A stretch of 64,000 nucleotides of DNA from Axinella damicornis (taxonomy: Eukaryota; Porifera; Demospongiae; Axinellida; Axinellidae). Position numbers and translations under genes: made by a program. The DNA lies in the NCBI GenBank assembly GCA_963931865.1, contig OZ007505.1, forward strand, positions 13,096,868-13,160,867. The letters are read 5' to 3'. The notes beneath the pieces are model-generated. The model was not told where the DNA came from. It did no database searches and worked only from the letters and a program-made list of their open reading frames with translations. Position 1 is the stretch's first letter; every line of letters begins with the position of its first letter. Shown here one piece after another: positions 30,641 to 43,138 of the stretch.

Positions 30641-31680
30641 CGCCGGATTACTCACGTAGGCGAACGAGGGGGAAGTAGCTGAGCGAGCGAAGCGAGCGAA
30701 GCTACTTGTATTGATGACAGTTATTGTGTCAGACTTTATATGGTTGACCTTGTCTATTGTTGCATGTGTTCAGTGGTGTCTCCTATTGGGTGCAGCTGCA
30801 GGTGTAAAAGTGCAAGCAGAAGCTGCAGAAAGGCGGCGAAGGCATCTGGCATTGAAGATGGTGATTGTTCACTGTTGCTATTTTTGAAGCCAATTGGCTC
30901 TACTTCTATCTTTTGAGTGGCTTCGCACTTGAAGTCCAATGTTTGAATCTGCATACCATAGGTCCTTCTGTACGTGTATAGAAGGATGTATACGTGTAAT
31001 CGTAGCAGCCATAGTACTCGCAACAATTGTGCATCACATTTAGCGTGTTTCTGAAATGTATTTTCTGAACTTGCATCACCTGGAAAAATAGGGTGACACA
31101 AATTTAGAGTACCTACAGTATTGCCATGCCCAAGTCTACTTACTATCCAGTGCTATACATGAATGGGCAAGACAACTCTGCATCTTCGTGGCTATTATTG
31201 CATAACTATCTTGTGACAGTACAATCAAACATCTGTCAGACACTACTGACTGGCTGTGGTTGTGGTTGCATGCTATAATCATAGAATGACATTGTGGGAC
31301 AAGCATGAGTGATTGCAATGCAATGCAGTGCAGTGCAGAACATGCTTGCATGCACATGACAATCAGACACATACACTTGTGCCAACATGCATGCTGCACA
31401 AATTATATGGTCTTCCACACCATGCACTTGAACAGTGTCAGGCAACAATAGCTACATAATAATGGAATCGACAGATAAATCTTTGTTGTCATGCAGTACC
31501 CCGTATCACTCACAAGGCACTGAATAGGTAGGTCCACAACCCGTCTCTGTCTTTGTCGTAACCCGGGTGACCAAGGGCGGCTCGGAGGTAGACAGTTGAT
31601 GGTTCGACTGTTACTCACTCGGCACCACTGAATAGGTAGGTCCACGAGCGGTCTCCATCTTTGTTGTCGCTACTTGAATT
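30641..31680. other. No supported gene
   Basis: A minus frame at 30754-31101 (starting MCHPIFPGDASSENTFQKHAK) has no recognised domain. Two similar ~45 bp blocks containing TGAATAGGTAGGTCCAC occur near 31518 and 31629. Confidence 0.4.
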
Positions 31681-31689
31681 ACGTACCTT

Positions 31690-32050
31690 TTTCATGGTCA
31701 TTTGTCAGTTACCTAGATGGGCTCTCATAGCACTGCCACTGCTTTCTGGTTTCCATGCAATCCGTGAATGTCTCCCTCTCGACGCGGAGAGGAAATGTAA
31801 GCTGGTAGTCCAAGTCTACTAATCCTAAGTCGACAAAAACATTTTTGCCAATGCCACAGACTCGTTCCCTTCCACTTGGAGCACTCCAGTAGATTCCATT
31901 CGCCAGTAGACTCCATTCGCCATTTAGTACACATGGCATACTATACTATATAAATTTGCACATGTGCAATGCAATGTACATGTGAAAATAATTTTATGTG
32001 ACGATCATACTGATGCCCGGGCCTATAGGCCTGGGTGGGCCAGGGTTGGC
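31690..32050. mobile_element. Degenerate hAT-like MITE copy
   Basis: Shares CTCTCGACGCGGAGAGGAAA and GGCCTGGGTGGGCC-type blocks with 27356-27789 and 28924-29444. Its ends are not preserved. Confidence 0.5.
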
Positions 32051-32460
32051 TACGCTACTGGCACTCACCCAAGTGTGGCATTCCTGATGGAGCACGACTG
32101 TTTATTGACTGAACACTGACCGAACGCAAAGCATTTCTAGCCTTATTCCAGGCCGTTTGTAGGAAGAGAAATGAGCTGACAACCTCTGAGTTCTGCATGA
32201 CCTGGACAAAGTGTGCGTATAAGCGTATATGTGTGCACATGTTATTGGGTGTGTGTCATCATTGAAATGATTCACTGTGATGTTAGAATTTTAGGGCAAA
32301 GGGAGGAGTTTGATTTGTTGAAAGTTGTGTGTTATTTTGTTGCCAATTTAGCCGTCAACTTGATAGAGCATACTTATCCTGTGTCATAAGAGATGGCGAT
32401 AGTGGGGGTATGGCGATAGTGGGGGTGTGTGTGTCTATTTCAGCATCATAGTCACAATCC

Positions 32461-33412
32461 TATGGTGGCCCAGAAGTGCAATAAGTTGGGTTGGTAGCCT
32501 GATTTGCGAGCTTGATTCATGAGCTCAATTTGCAGTCTTGCAGCTTGATTTTCCATCCTGATGCTCGTTTCACAGTCAGGAAGCTCGATTTGATGTTCGA
32601 TTCGCAAGCTCGATTTGCAAGCTGTATGTGCTTTTAAAAGTGGGTTGCATTAGAGCCTCCTCTGGTCAAAAAATCATTTCCAGAAATGCTGTGGGTTGGA
32701 AAGGGTTAACTTAACATTGTACGAGCAGTATTGTATTGTTCTTGGAACTTGGGATGTAATATTAAGTGTTAAGTTGAACCTATATGATTGTACTTCATCT
32801 CATGCATGCAACTTATTTGTTTGTTGTTTGAGAGAGCCTTGAGATCTGTAGCGTAGCTGCTTGACCCTCCCTCTCCCCGCCGAGGGGAGAGGGAGGGTCT
32901 ACTATGACTAATTCATGTTGCTTGAAGGTATAACCAGATTGCCTTGTGTTCTCTTTAGTCCGTCATGCAGAGCAGGCATGTGCTATGTAACTATAAATCC
33001 TCTAGGATCACCGTGACCTTCATCTGGAAGACCACAACTAGAACTATAATTGTAGAACTATTGTAGGAGATTTCTACATAAAGACAGCTTGCCAGTCGTG
33101 TAACGTGCAAACAGAAAACTAGCTGCGCAGCACATGCCACAGACTCTGGCTTGAGGGTGAATCGAGCTTGTGAATCGAACTTAATTGGAATCGAACTTCA
33201 GGACTGTGAATCAAGCTTGAAAATCGAACTTTGAATCAATCTTCAGACTGCATGAATCGAGACTGCGAATCGAGTTTCAAGACTGCGAATCGAGCTGCAA
33301 GATGCAAATCGTGCTTAATACTGCTGCAAGACTGTGGATCGAGCTCGAAAATCGAGCTCGAAAATCAGGCTATGAATGCTACAGTTACTTATTGCACTTC
33401 TGGGCCACCATA
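32461..33412. mobile_element. 952 bp TIR element with AATCGAGCT subterminal arrays
   Basis: The first 26 bases (TATGGTGGCCCAGAAGTGCA then ATAAGT) are perfectly inverted at 33387-33412. Both sides carry arrays of GCTCGATTTGCAA / TGCGAATCGAGC repeats in mirror orientation. CAATCC flanks both ends (32455-32460 and 33413-33418). No coding sequence inside. Confidence 0.85.
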
Positions 33413-33418
33413 CAATCC

Positions 33419-33769
33419 AAATACCTAGGAAATACTACAATTTTCAAACCTGACAATTGGCTTAGGGATAGGGGATATGGTCCAAAGCCTTCTTGTTAGA
33501 TGGCCTCTGTGTATACCTCACTTTAGGGGTTTGCTGCTGTCTCCATGGCAACAGGAGACATGCTGTAACCACTGGTGGCAGGAATGTATCCCTCTCTGAG
33601 AAGATGAAGCCAATTTATCCCTCTCTGAGAAGACAAAGCCAATCAGGTTTGTCTCATAATGAACTTTCATATTCACCATGGCAACGCAAGCTGCTATAGT
33701 ACCAGCTAATGTTTGACATCTAGTTTTGTTTAATTTTGAGTGACAACTGCACTACTGGTAGCCGGTGCT
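33419..33769. other. No gene; short tandem duplication
   Basis: TATCCCTCTCTGAGAAGA occurs twice (about 33589 and 33617). Nothing else stands out. Confidence 0.5.
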
Positions 33770-34460
33770 ACTCACTGGTAGCGCAAGCTGCTCGTTCCAA
33801 TTAACGCACGTGTCATATGACCATGCTTGGTCGATATTAGTCTTCTGCCCAACCGGAAGCAACCTATGGAGTAACCGTCTGGTGACTTCCAGCAACATTC
33901 TCGGTCTTCATTATTATTCATAGTTAGGAAACCGCCTGAAAATGGACAGAACCAGAAATCCTACGTGTGGAATGTAATTGCAAGAGAAATTTGAATTTCA
34001 TTGGCAGTCTGAAATTCCTAACGATCCATAGAGAAGGTTCATAATGAAAACCAAGGTTTCTGCTGAAAGTAAGGGTGGGGTGTGGGCATGAGACTAGGTC
34101 GAGACCAACAGCACTCACAGCGTGTTTCAGCACATATTCATCAGTGAAGGACAGCAATCCAATCACAACTGTGTGGTCGATCAGAACCTTTGTGGGCCTT
34201 TCGTGAGAGCTGTAGACCTAGCTATTGGTAATGAAAGTCGAAGAGAGAGCGCTCGAGCAATGGCAGCCGACGGGACAAAAGCGCTTGTATCTCCACCATC
34301 AAGGTGAGTTTCAGCACCAAAATTGTACGTTTTGTTCAGTACATGATAGCGATCACAATGGTATAGTCAGAACCTTTGTAGGGCATTCGTAAGTACTGGT
34401 AGCCATACTGATAGCCGGTGCATCTCTCCAGTAGGGCAAGCTCACCCTCATACTCTAGTA
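33770..34460 (+). repeat. Exon-like dispersed repeat, copy 1
   Basis: Contains GAGAGCGCTCGAGCAATGGC (34235-34265), a coding-like stretch (RESARAMAADGTKALVSPPSR) and a good donor AAG|gtgagtttcag. The same ~250 bp, including the donor, is present inverted at 45290-45530. Confidence 0.65.
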
Positions 34461-34579
34461 TTACTCACCGTGAACAGACTCTGATTGGCAATGCATCCAC
34501 CAGCTCGTACTTACAGCTCCAAGGCTGCCGGTTGGGCATATATAGGTGCAACTAGCTCGAAGTACACTGTTAAAGTACT

Positions 34580-36475
34580 GTCCAGCTACGTACTGTCTGG
34601 AGGTTACAGGTTACTGTCCTGCTAGGTTACTGTCCTGCTAGGATACTGTCCGAAGGCTACAAGTTACTGTCCTGCTTGGTTAAGGTAGGAAACATGGGTT
34701 CAGCGATCTCCGAAACAAAGTTGATGGATAAATGGGCAGCATCAAAGCGTACACAAGTTTCAGCAATACTTTGCATCAAACTGCTCCCTCTGCTTGAAAA
34801 TGCCCTAAAACTCAATTTTAAGGCCCTCTACTAAACTGAAAATTTGGACCCTCTCCAAGGCCCCACCCACACTCTGACCCCATCATCAATACACACACAA
34901 ACTGGCCAAAAAACTACGTATGGATTTACCACCTGCTCTCCTCAGTTGCAGGCTACAGCCCAAATCTCATTGCCGCCCTCAAAAACAGAGGTTTGGCTAC
35001 CCTAGGCTTTCAAAAAAAATTCCACGCACACCAACTAAAACCGACTAAACCCAAGGCCAGTTTCCAAAAGGTCAACCTACCCCCTGCAAAACTAGGTATG
35101 CTTTTCCACGTTCACCTCTCGGTTACAGAGTTTTGGCTACACATCTACTACCAGCCCAGTCCAGCTACCAAACAAGCCAAATTCGCCCTAACACGAAAAT
35201 GGGCGGGGCCTGTAATGCCGAGAGGTCAACTCTCTAGAGTACCTTGGCCAGGGAGCTATCGGATGCTGTTCACTTTCCAGGCTGTTCTTCGGCCACTTCA
35301 GCAGACCCACAAACATTCCTGCTCACTCCACCTAGCTATTCACATTCAGATAGCCTATCACTACATTCAATAAGCCAGAATAGCTTCTTACTTAAAAAAA
35401 GGAGAAAAAAAAGAAAAGAGTGTTGTGACAAATCTTCAAAGTACCGCACGGCCACATCAGAGTACCGATTTGAAACGTGAATGGGCCGCTAGCCGCATCA
35501 AAGAGAGAAGCCCCCCTTGTTTATTCCGGTTGACGCCATGGGAAAACATAAACAGATCAATAACTCTATATAACCGTATGCGAGTTACGTCATCTCATTA
35601 ATTATTCATGAGCAAAATTGCGCGATTTTGCCGATGTCATGTTTCCTACCTTAATCATGGATAATATAATACACTGCTAGGATACTGTCCGGAGGTTACA
35701 TGTTACTGACTTGCTAGGTTACTGTCCTGCTAGGATACTGTCCGGAGGTTACAGGTTACTGTCCTGCTGCCCTACTAGGTTACTGTCCTGCTGGGCTACT
35801 GACCTGCTAGGTTACTGTCCTGCTAGGATTCTGTCCTGCTAGATTACTAGGGTACTGGCTGGTTACTGTCCTGCTAGGCTACTGCCTGGGAGGTTACTGT
35901 CCTATTACTGTCCTGCTAGGCTACTGTCCTGCTAGGTTAATTCCCAAGTAGGTTACTGCCCTGGTAGGTTACTGTCCTGCTAGGTTACTGCCCTGGGAGG
36001 TTACTGTCCTGCTAGGTTACTGCCCTGGGAGGTTACTGTCCTGCTAGGTTACTGTCCTGCTAGGTTGCTGTCCTGCTAGGTTACTGTCCTGCTAGGCTAC
36101 TTCCTTGGAGGTTACTGTCCTGCTAGGTTACTGTCCTGCTAGATTACTGTACTGCTAGGTTACTGTCCTGCTAGGCTACTCCCTAGGAGGTTACTGTCTT
36201 GCTAGGTTACTGTCCTGCTAGGCTACTGTCCTGCTGGGTTACTGCCCTGGGAGGTTGCTGTCCTGCTAGGTTACTGCCCTGGGAGGTTACTGCCCTGGGA
36301 GGTTACTGCCCTGGGAGGTTACTGTCCTACTAGGTTACTGCCCTGGGAGGTTACTGTCATATGCTAGGTTACTGCCCTGTGAGGCTACTGTGCTGCTAGA
36401 TTACTGTCCTGCTAGGCTACTGAGGTTACTGTCCTGCTAGGTTACTGTCTTGGGAGGTTACTGTCCAGAGTTTAC
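34580..36475. repeat. TTACTGTCCTGCTAGG minisatellite
   Basis: Units of 18-19 bp (GTTACTGTCCTGCTAGG, with CTGCCCTGGGAGG variants), a few before and about 45 after the TTAA-flanked insertion at 34684-35650. Confidence 0.95.
34684..35650. mobile_element. 967 bp TTAA-target element in the minisatellite
   Basis: Ends GGTAGGAAACATG and CATGTTTCCTACC are perfect 13 bp inverted repeats. Each is bordered by TTAA (34680-34683 and 35651-35654), the piggyBac-type target. The plus frame at 34993-35373 is the only long one and shows no transposase motif, so the element is non-autonomous. Confidence 0.85.
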
Positions 36476-37042
36476 TGTTAGTTATTTGTCTTTGAGCGCT
36501 GCATGCTCTATCTCTATCGTCTTGCTACCTTTGCATTAAGTGTCTTGAGATTTCCTACTTATCCTTTTATCCCCCTGAACTCCCTAAATCTTCCCTTACT
36601 GTCCCAACAGATACCTTTCCCTGGATATTTTGGTCAGGATTGCATTTGGTCCTCAATTGGCTTCATAGTCAGCATCTTACTTTAGAGTTGCAGTATGCTA
36701 GCTACCCACGATTTGAGGGAAAGGGTCTGGAACATGCCATAGAGCGGGTTGTTGCTTGGGAATTTAATTAGTGAAGTGACAGCTGGTAAAAGCACAAGTA
36801 GTGTGATGTTTGAATTTTGAAATTAAGCGGTAATTACTATATGGCAGTGAAATTTAGCAGTGTTCGTCTTGAACCCCACCTTCCCTAGCTCCCTCTTTTT
36901 GTTTTTTTTGAGCACCTTGATTGACTCCACATTCAATACAGGGCTAATTAGAATGAGGGGGTGGGTATTCCCAAATCAAAAATGCTTAATATCACATTGT
37001 GCACACACTATGGAGATACAAAGACAAATGGTTGTTATGGCT
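36476..37042. other. No supported gene
   Basis: AT-rich; one hydrophobic frame at 36503-36685 has no supporting signal. Confidence 0.4.
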
Positions 37043-37750
37043 CTAAGTTACTCTGTTCCTTGAACACCAAATGCTGAATGACCCCTCGATTGCATTGTGG
37101 GGAACGTGTGACAGTAGAGAGAAACCGGGTAAATCGTTCTTGTTCGAGCCTGCAGAAGCAGTGCCATGTGTGGGATCCACCTCAATTGTGCTGCTGTGGG
37201 TGTTGTAGCCTGCCTGCTTCGCTCTGTGGACCAGGTCCTTGTAGCTGGTTTCTTTCCTCTGTGCAGCATCAGTCTCAAAGGGCACCATTACTTCCACCAT
37301 CCGTACCGTTTTTGAGTTGTCATTCCACCAGACAATGTCCGGTCTCAGGTCTGTGTAGTATGTGGAGGGGAAAGCTGTAGTTCTCATTGAGGTCAGTCAA
37401 GAATCCAGCTGATTGAGGCAGCTTCTGTCTGATGACATCTGCTGTCTCCCCAAGAACAAGATCATGGCGCTGGTTGTACCTTCTAAGGTCTCAGGCAACT
37501 CTGCAACAGTTTAGCACATGAACGAGAGTCTCTCTCTCCACACAGCGGGCAGGTGTCACTCTCCGTCTTCCTCCAGAGGTTGGCATTATGGGGCGGAGTA
37601 TCAACTCCTGCATTGAGAATAAGTCACATCTGCTTTGACGGGAGGGTTGGACGGTTATTCCCCACACTTTGGCTTCTTCATCAGCAGATATCGCTAACCT
37701 TTGTCCTTGCTTCTCAAGGCTTGTCAGTCGAGTCAACCTGTAACGTTGTA
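37043..37750 (-). pseudogene. 3' end of a non-LTR retrotransposon ORF, broken
   Basis: Read down the minus strand: CVERETLVHVLNCCRVA (about 37540-37490), a Cys/His zinc-binding end motif; then, after a frame break, STYYTDLRPDIVWWNDNSKT and VEVMVPFETDAAQRKETSYK, DLVHRAKQAGY (37360-37180). This C.ER.TL.HVL.C followed by LRPDIV.W and FE..AAQRK is the C-terminal region of a family of metazoan retrotransposon polyproteins beyond the reverse transcriptase. No RT core is present, so this is a 5'-truncated copy. Confidence 0.6.
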
Positions 37751-37799
37751 GTCATCTTCCTGATTGACCTTCCTTTTAACCCTTTAACCACCGAATTCA

Positions 37800-38690
37800 T
37801 TGATCCTCCATGCACATATTAAAACTCTTTAACCACCGAATTCTTCCCACCACATTTTCATGCATTCAGCGCACACCACTTGATGCCATCAGCACACCAC
37901 TCCCACAGCATTTGCTCCTCAGCGGCCAAACTTGGTGTGGCCTGCACACATGGAGAGACCCCTCTGGCAATACCGTTAACCCTTTAAGCCCCATTGACGT
38001 CTATAGACGTCATTTTGACCCTATGCACTCATAGGGCTTCTTGTCAGTCCAAAAAGAAACCAAAGTCTTCAGAGGGCATGGGGGTTTTTTGTATTTTTTT
38101 TATTTTAATGAGATTCATTGGCCCGATGATTTTGGATTTTCATAGACCCCACCCAGGGCCTCAAGAAAACATGAAAATTGGTGGTGTAAGGTGTGCCATC
38201 AGTCAGATCTGGCCCAAGTTTAGGAAATGCTGGGTGAAAATCTGGCTGACATCCACCTTTGACCTCCGATTGCTGGGCTTGTGGGGGGTCATGAATATCA
38301 TTAACGGTATTGCCAGAGGGGTCTCTCCATGTGTGCGGGCCCCACCAAGTTTGGCCTCTGAGGAGCGAATGCTGTGGGAGAGGAGTACTACGAAAATGGT
38401 GTGCACTGAATGCATGAAAATGTGTTGTCTTGGTGGGAAGAATTCGGTGGTTAAAGGGTTAATGATATTCATGACCCCCAACAAGCCCAGCAATTGGAGG
38501 TCAAACTTGGATGTCAGCCGGATTTTTGCCCAGCATTTCCCTAAACTTGGGCCAGATCTGACTGATGGCACACCTTACACCACCAATTTGCATGTTTTCT
38601 TGAGGCCCTGGGTGGGGTCTATGAATATCAAAAATCCTTGGGTCGATGAATTTCATTAAAATCAGAAAACGCCCACTTCCTGTGACAATA
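37800..38690. repeat. Interlocked inverted repeats (A-B-A'-B')
   Basis: Block A (37830-37985, from TTAACCACCGAATTCTTCCC) is inverted at about 38306-38462. Block B (38060-38305) is inverted at about 38459-38690. So two palindromes overlap in the order A, B, A', B'. TTAACCCTTTAA-type motifs sit at the block junctions. Long frames on both strands follow from the symmetry and are not genes. Confidence 0.85.
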
Positions 38691-38969
38691 CTAGTGGATT
38701 CGTGGATTCTTGTCCCCAGCCCATTTCTGGGAAGGAGCCGATTCAGTGCATTGTTGGAGCTCGTGCTCTGGCAGAAAGGGCTGCTGAAACTGCGTCTAGT
38801 CCTGATATCGAGTCACATTCGGCTTACAATTCATGACATTGTGATGTAAGTAACTATTTTTTTTATTTTTTTTTATTTTTATTTTTTTGTCTATAATGCA
38901 ACGCAACGGATACACAATAGTAGGTACTACTAATCGAGTGTGCACCCAACAACAAAATGCAGGAATATT

Positions 38970-41746
38970 TTAAGTTCTAAGATGATACATAAATGAACTA
39001 TAGGTACTCGAGGTAACACATTCGTTATCCAAAGAATTCCAAACTGACATCGTGTGAGGAAAATAAGAAAAATAGTATGCGTTAGTATGAGCAAAAGGCA
39101 ATCTAAATTGGAATGCATGGGCAGCTCTACTATGAACGTTATCCCGAAAGGATGGTGTGTCCGGATAGTAACAGAGGTTGTGAATGATCTTGAACATTAG
39201 ACCAAGTTTTAGGTGCAGCCTGCGCTCCTTCAGGGATGGTAGTTCATACAGTTGAAGTAGGTCTTGGTAGGTAGAATCCCATTGGTGAGATGCCAGCCTA
39301 CAGCCAAATTTTTGCACATCCTCCAGTTTTTTCTTGTCTTTAGCAAGGTGAGGGTCCCAGATTTGACATGCATAATCAAGGTGCGGCCGAACCATACTGA
39401 GGTACAATTGCTTCAGGGTATCTGGGCTAGCAGTGCCATAGAAGCGTCTGTAGAGTAGTCCGAGGATCTGTTTGGCCTTAGAACAAGTTGCAGTGATATG
39501 AGTCAACCATGACATATTGCTGGAGATGAGTAGGCCCAAGTATTTGTAGCACTCCACTCTTTGGAGAGGGTCTCCGAGCAGATGCAACTGAATTGGCGGG
39601 AGAGTTGGGGAGTTTCTTCTGGAAATGATCATATACTTGCATTTGGATACATTGAAGTCCAGGTAGTTGGTGATTGACCAGTCTTCTAACAATGTTATTG
39701 CTTCTTGCAACACAGTGTAGTCCGCGGCGTTAGATATCAGATGGTAGAGCAGGACATCATCGACAAAGAGGTTGACTTTGGACTGGTAAAGATTGCTCAC
39801 CATAGCTGGTAAGTCATCGATGTAGATAAGAAAAAGCAAGGGGCCCAACACAGATCCCTGAGGAACTCCTGACAGCACCAGGACTGGGTCAGATATGGAT
39901 CCATTAACCACCGCTGACTGTGTCCTGTTGGCAAGATAGTTGTTAAGCCAGCAAATGATATGTTCATCAAGTCCAAGGGTAACTAGTTTAGTCATAAGCG
40001 GTGTATGAGGGATGGAATCGAAAGCTTTTCGGAAGTCAAAAAAAACTGCACATACTTCCTTTCCATCTTCCAAAGCTTTAAGCCACTCATTTGTGCAGTG
40101 TAGCAGAGCAGTGACCGTTGACCTGCCCTCTAAAAAGCCCCATTGACAGGAAGCTAGTGGGTGATGGCATAGAAGATGTTCCATGACAAGTGAATAGACA
40201 TGTCGTTCCAGTACTTTGCTGATAATTGGCAGCAACGAGATGGGACGATAGTTGGTTGGCTTAGAGCCATCGGAGTTTTTGGGTATTGGAACAATCAGGG
40301 ATTTTTTCCAATCAGATGGAATGACACCTGACTTCAATGACAGATTGAACAGTTGTGTGAGTGAGGGGGCAATGCTCAGTGCAGTATACCTAAGCATCCT
40401 GGTTGATATACCATCCTGTCCACCTGCCTTGGTAACATCCAGTGCAGCCAGGAGGTCACACACCTCCTGCTCAGAACACAGCACATCCTCAGGGCAGGAG
40501 AAGCAGGGTGGGTAACACTCAGCAACTGGAGGATGGGACTGGTTGAAGCAGGAATAAAAGAAAGAGTTCAGCATGTTGGCCTTGTCACCATCACTATCAG
40601 CAATTCTGCCATCGTGCGACAGGGTTGGGATTGGTTGCTTGTTCATGTTCACGAGCTTAACAGTTTTCCAGAACTTCTTAGGGTCCCTAGGATTTAACTT
40701 GCGGAAATAATTCAGCTTGGCACGGCGAAGCATAGCGACAGTACGATTCCGGGCAAGCTTGAATTGACCAAAGTTCCCAGATCTTTTGGCCCTTTTAAAT
40801 AGTAGGTTTCTCTTTTTCATGGAGTGAACAATAGATTTATTTAACCATGGAAGATTTCTTCTTGAGGGTAGAAGCCTGTTGGGTATTGTTTGAGACATGA
40901 TACGCATGAATTGCTGGTGCCATTGTTTCCAGGACAGCTCAACGTCATCGGACATAATGGAGTCCCAGTTGAAGGTATCAATTAACTCACGTGCTGTGTT
41001 CCAATCAGCATATGAATACCTCCAGATTAGCCGACCATTAGTCTTTTCAGATTTTGCAGGCTTCCTATTAAGTTCCATAACGATTCCATAATGGTCTGAG
41101 TTGGACAATGGAGGAATAGTATTGCAGCTGTTCACCACAGAGGGATCCGGCACAAACACTAGGTCAATTGTAGAGGTAGAGCCGTCATGATGTACATGTG
41201 TAGGACCTACAACAACTTGGGTTAAACAATACAGTGAGGTAATTGAGCACAAGTTAGAATACAAAGGGTGTAAATGGTTATCATAATTTACGTTGAAATC
41301 TCCTAAAATACAAAATTAGAAAGATGACCGGCATCAATGGACTGGAGATAGGTACAAAGATTATCAAAAATAGTACTTGTAGAACTTGGGGGACGATAAA
41401 ATAAACATAAGTGAAGTTTAAAATTAGCAGACAAAACAGAGAGAGTAAGGATTTCCAGAGGGGGAGAAGGAGGAGGGAGAACTGATACAAGAAACTCATC
41501 AGAAACATACATAAGTACGCCACCACCATGACGATGCCTATCAAAACGATACAGTTGAAAGCCAGGGATAAGGATTTCAGAATCATTGATTTCACTAGAA
41601 AGCCAGGACTCTACAATGCAAATGATATGTGGTTTAAGAGTGTTTACAGTAACAAAGAGCTCATCAAACTTAGGTAATAGGCTTCTAGCATTGAAGTAGA
41701 GCATACACAGGGTTTGCTTACCAAATAATTGGTGGTGAGAGTACAC
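38970..41746 (-). pseudogene. LINE ORF2: endonuclease + reverse transcriptase
   Basis: Starts at 41746. The APE-type endonuclease begins with LYFNARSLLPKFDELF and IICIVESWLSS and continues with RFDRHRHGGGVLMYVSD. The frame breaks at about 41310 in a TTTT run; one added T restores LGDFNVNYDN. From 41264 the frame is open for 764 codons: SDHYGIVMEL (endonuclease catalytic SDH), then RT motifs NYRPISLLPIISKVLERHV, AVFFDFRKAFDSIPH, GVPQGSVLGPLLFLIYIDDL and NLFVDDVLLY, where VDD replaces the more common ADD but both aspartates are present. The thumb (YKYLG, MSW) and a C-terminal tail ending about 38970 follow. Complete for a CR1/L2/jockey-type ORF2 apart from the one shift. Confidence 0.9.
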
Positions 41747-41761
41747 AGAGTTCTGTTCGAG

Positions 41762-42871
41762 TCAATCGCTACCTGGCACAAGCTGCTGTTGCGAGTCAGC
41801 AGTGTCCGATGAGGTGGTTGCAAGTGAGACGTTCTGATCATGAGCTGTTTCCAAGTCAGTGGGAGGTGGTACAGAATCGGTATCGGTTTCACTAGTCCTA
41901 GCGTCTGTAGGTGGAATTTCAGCCTCAGTAGGTGGAGTTTCAGCCTCAGTAGGTGGATTTTCAGGTTTGAAGCATGGTTCAAGCTTCCACAATGTTTGCA
42001 GCTTAACCTGCTCCCATTTTGCATCCAGATCGGAAAGCAAGCATTCATCGGCATGGATTACAAACCACCACTTGGTCCTATTGGTCACAGGGTTTTCTTT
42101 GGTTTTACGTTTTACACGCAGCCCTCCATCAATCTTGCATACACAAGAAATCACATTCTTGACAGATTTGACAGTACTGTCTTTCATAGTCCCCCAAATT
42201 TTGCGTGCTCCTACCACCTGAACCTTACGTTTTCCAGCACCAGCAGTATCACCAGATGTAGATTCTGGGGTAGGTAAAGCGGTACTATTACCGTGGGTCT
42301 TAGCAGTCCTCTCCGTGGATTGATTTCTGCGGCGTCCGTTGTTGCAGCCTCACTTGTCTCGGTGCAAAGACAGTCGACCGTTACACACAGCGTTGGCATA
42401 GCTAGCTACTTGCTGCTTACTTACGGTAGATTGCAGCTTTTCAACATCCTTCTTGAGTGCCTGCACAATGTCTTCCGTAGACGGTGATGTAACAACTGGG
42501 GCGGCTTGCTTGACCAGACACGGCAAGGCGGTGCGAAGCTCATTGAGTTCATCTCTGAGGGCAGCTACGACGCTTTGAAGGCCTTGGACCTCAGCTTTGT
42601 GGAGTTGCTGAGTGCAAAGAAGACACACAAACGGCGAAGAGCTGTTTTTCAGTTCCAGGTAGTGATATTTAGATACACCGGCACAATATCTGTGCAGCCG
42701 TTTACCGCAGCTGCCCTCACAATGGAGGACCTCTTCGGTGGCTTTGAGGGGACCGTCACACAAGTCACAGGCATGGCCGACCTCCTTGGCCTTCTCACCA
42801 TCTTTCTTCGACGCTCTGGTACCTCTAGACATGGTCAACACACGGCGCTGAATTCGAAACTTTCTCCGCAA
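41762..42871 (-). pseudogene. LINE ORF1: PHD-finger protein, one in-frame stop
   Basis: Starts near 42871 (MSRGTRASKKDGEKAKEVGH is a possible internal start). A PHD-type finger follows with CDLCDGPL, CEGSCGKRLHRYC and FVCLLC as C4HC3 ligands, then a coiled coil (LQSVVAALRDELNELRTAL and ALKKDVEKLQSTVSKQQ). At about 42350 a TGA interrupts the frame (SLHRDK-stop-GCNNGRRRNQ), which then continues in the same frame through VVGARKIWGTMKDSTVKSVK and WWFVIHADECLLSDLDAKWE to a Thr/Glu/Pro-rich tail ending at 41762. ORF1 proteins of this type bind the element RNA. ORF2 starts 16 bases downstream. Confidence 0.85.
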
Positions 42872-43138
42872 AAAAAATCACTGTTGCTCTATTCTAGTTG
42901 TGTTTGATGCAATAAGCACAACTTTCTGTGAGTCCAGTCCCACAGTCTAGTCCACCAGATACAGACGGCTCCTAATTAATAACCAGCTCCAGACATGGAG
43001 TAAACTGTTTCGCAAACTGCGCACTGATATGTACAATCTCTACAGTGACTGTTATCGGCAACTGGTGACAAGATGGAGCTGCACTTGCTTTCTCTTTCTT
43101 TACCGGTATGCCCTTCATAACCAGCTTTGGATGTGGAG

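Larger units (their letters stand above)
38850..42950 (-). mobile_element. CR1/L2-like LINE, near full length
   Basis: A minus-strand non-LTR retrotransposon with ORF1 (42871-41762), ORF2 (41746-38970) and a 3' end at about 38855-38885 of A-rich AAAAATA units (T-rich on the plus strand). ORF1 has one in-frame stop and ORF2 one frameshift, so it is nearly intact. Its 5' limit is uncertain (about 42900-42960), and no target duplication was confirmed. Confidence 0.85.

Noticed and set aside
37994..38659. 221-codon plus-strand frame in the palindromic region
   Set aside because: The same sequence gives an open frame on the opposite strand because of the inverted repeats; no domain is present.
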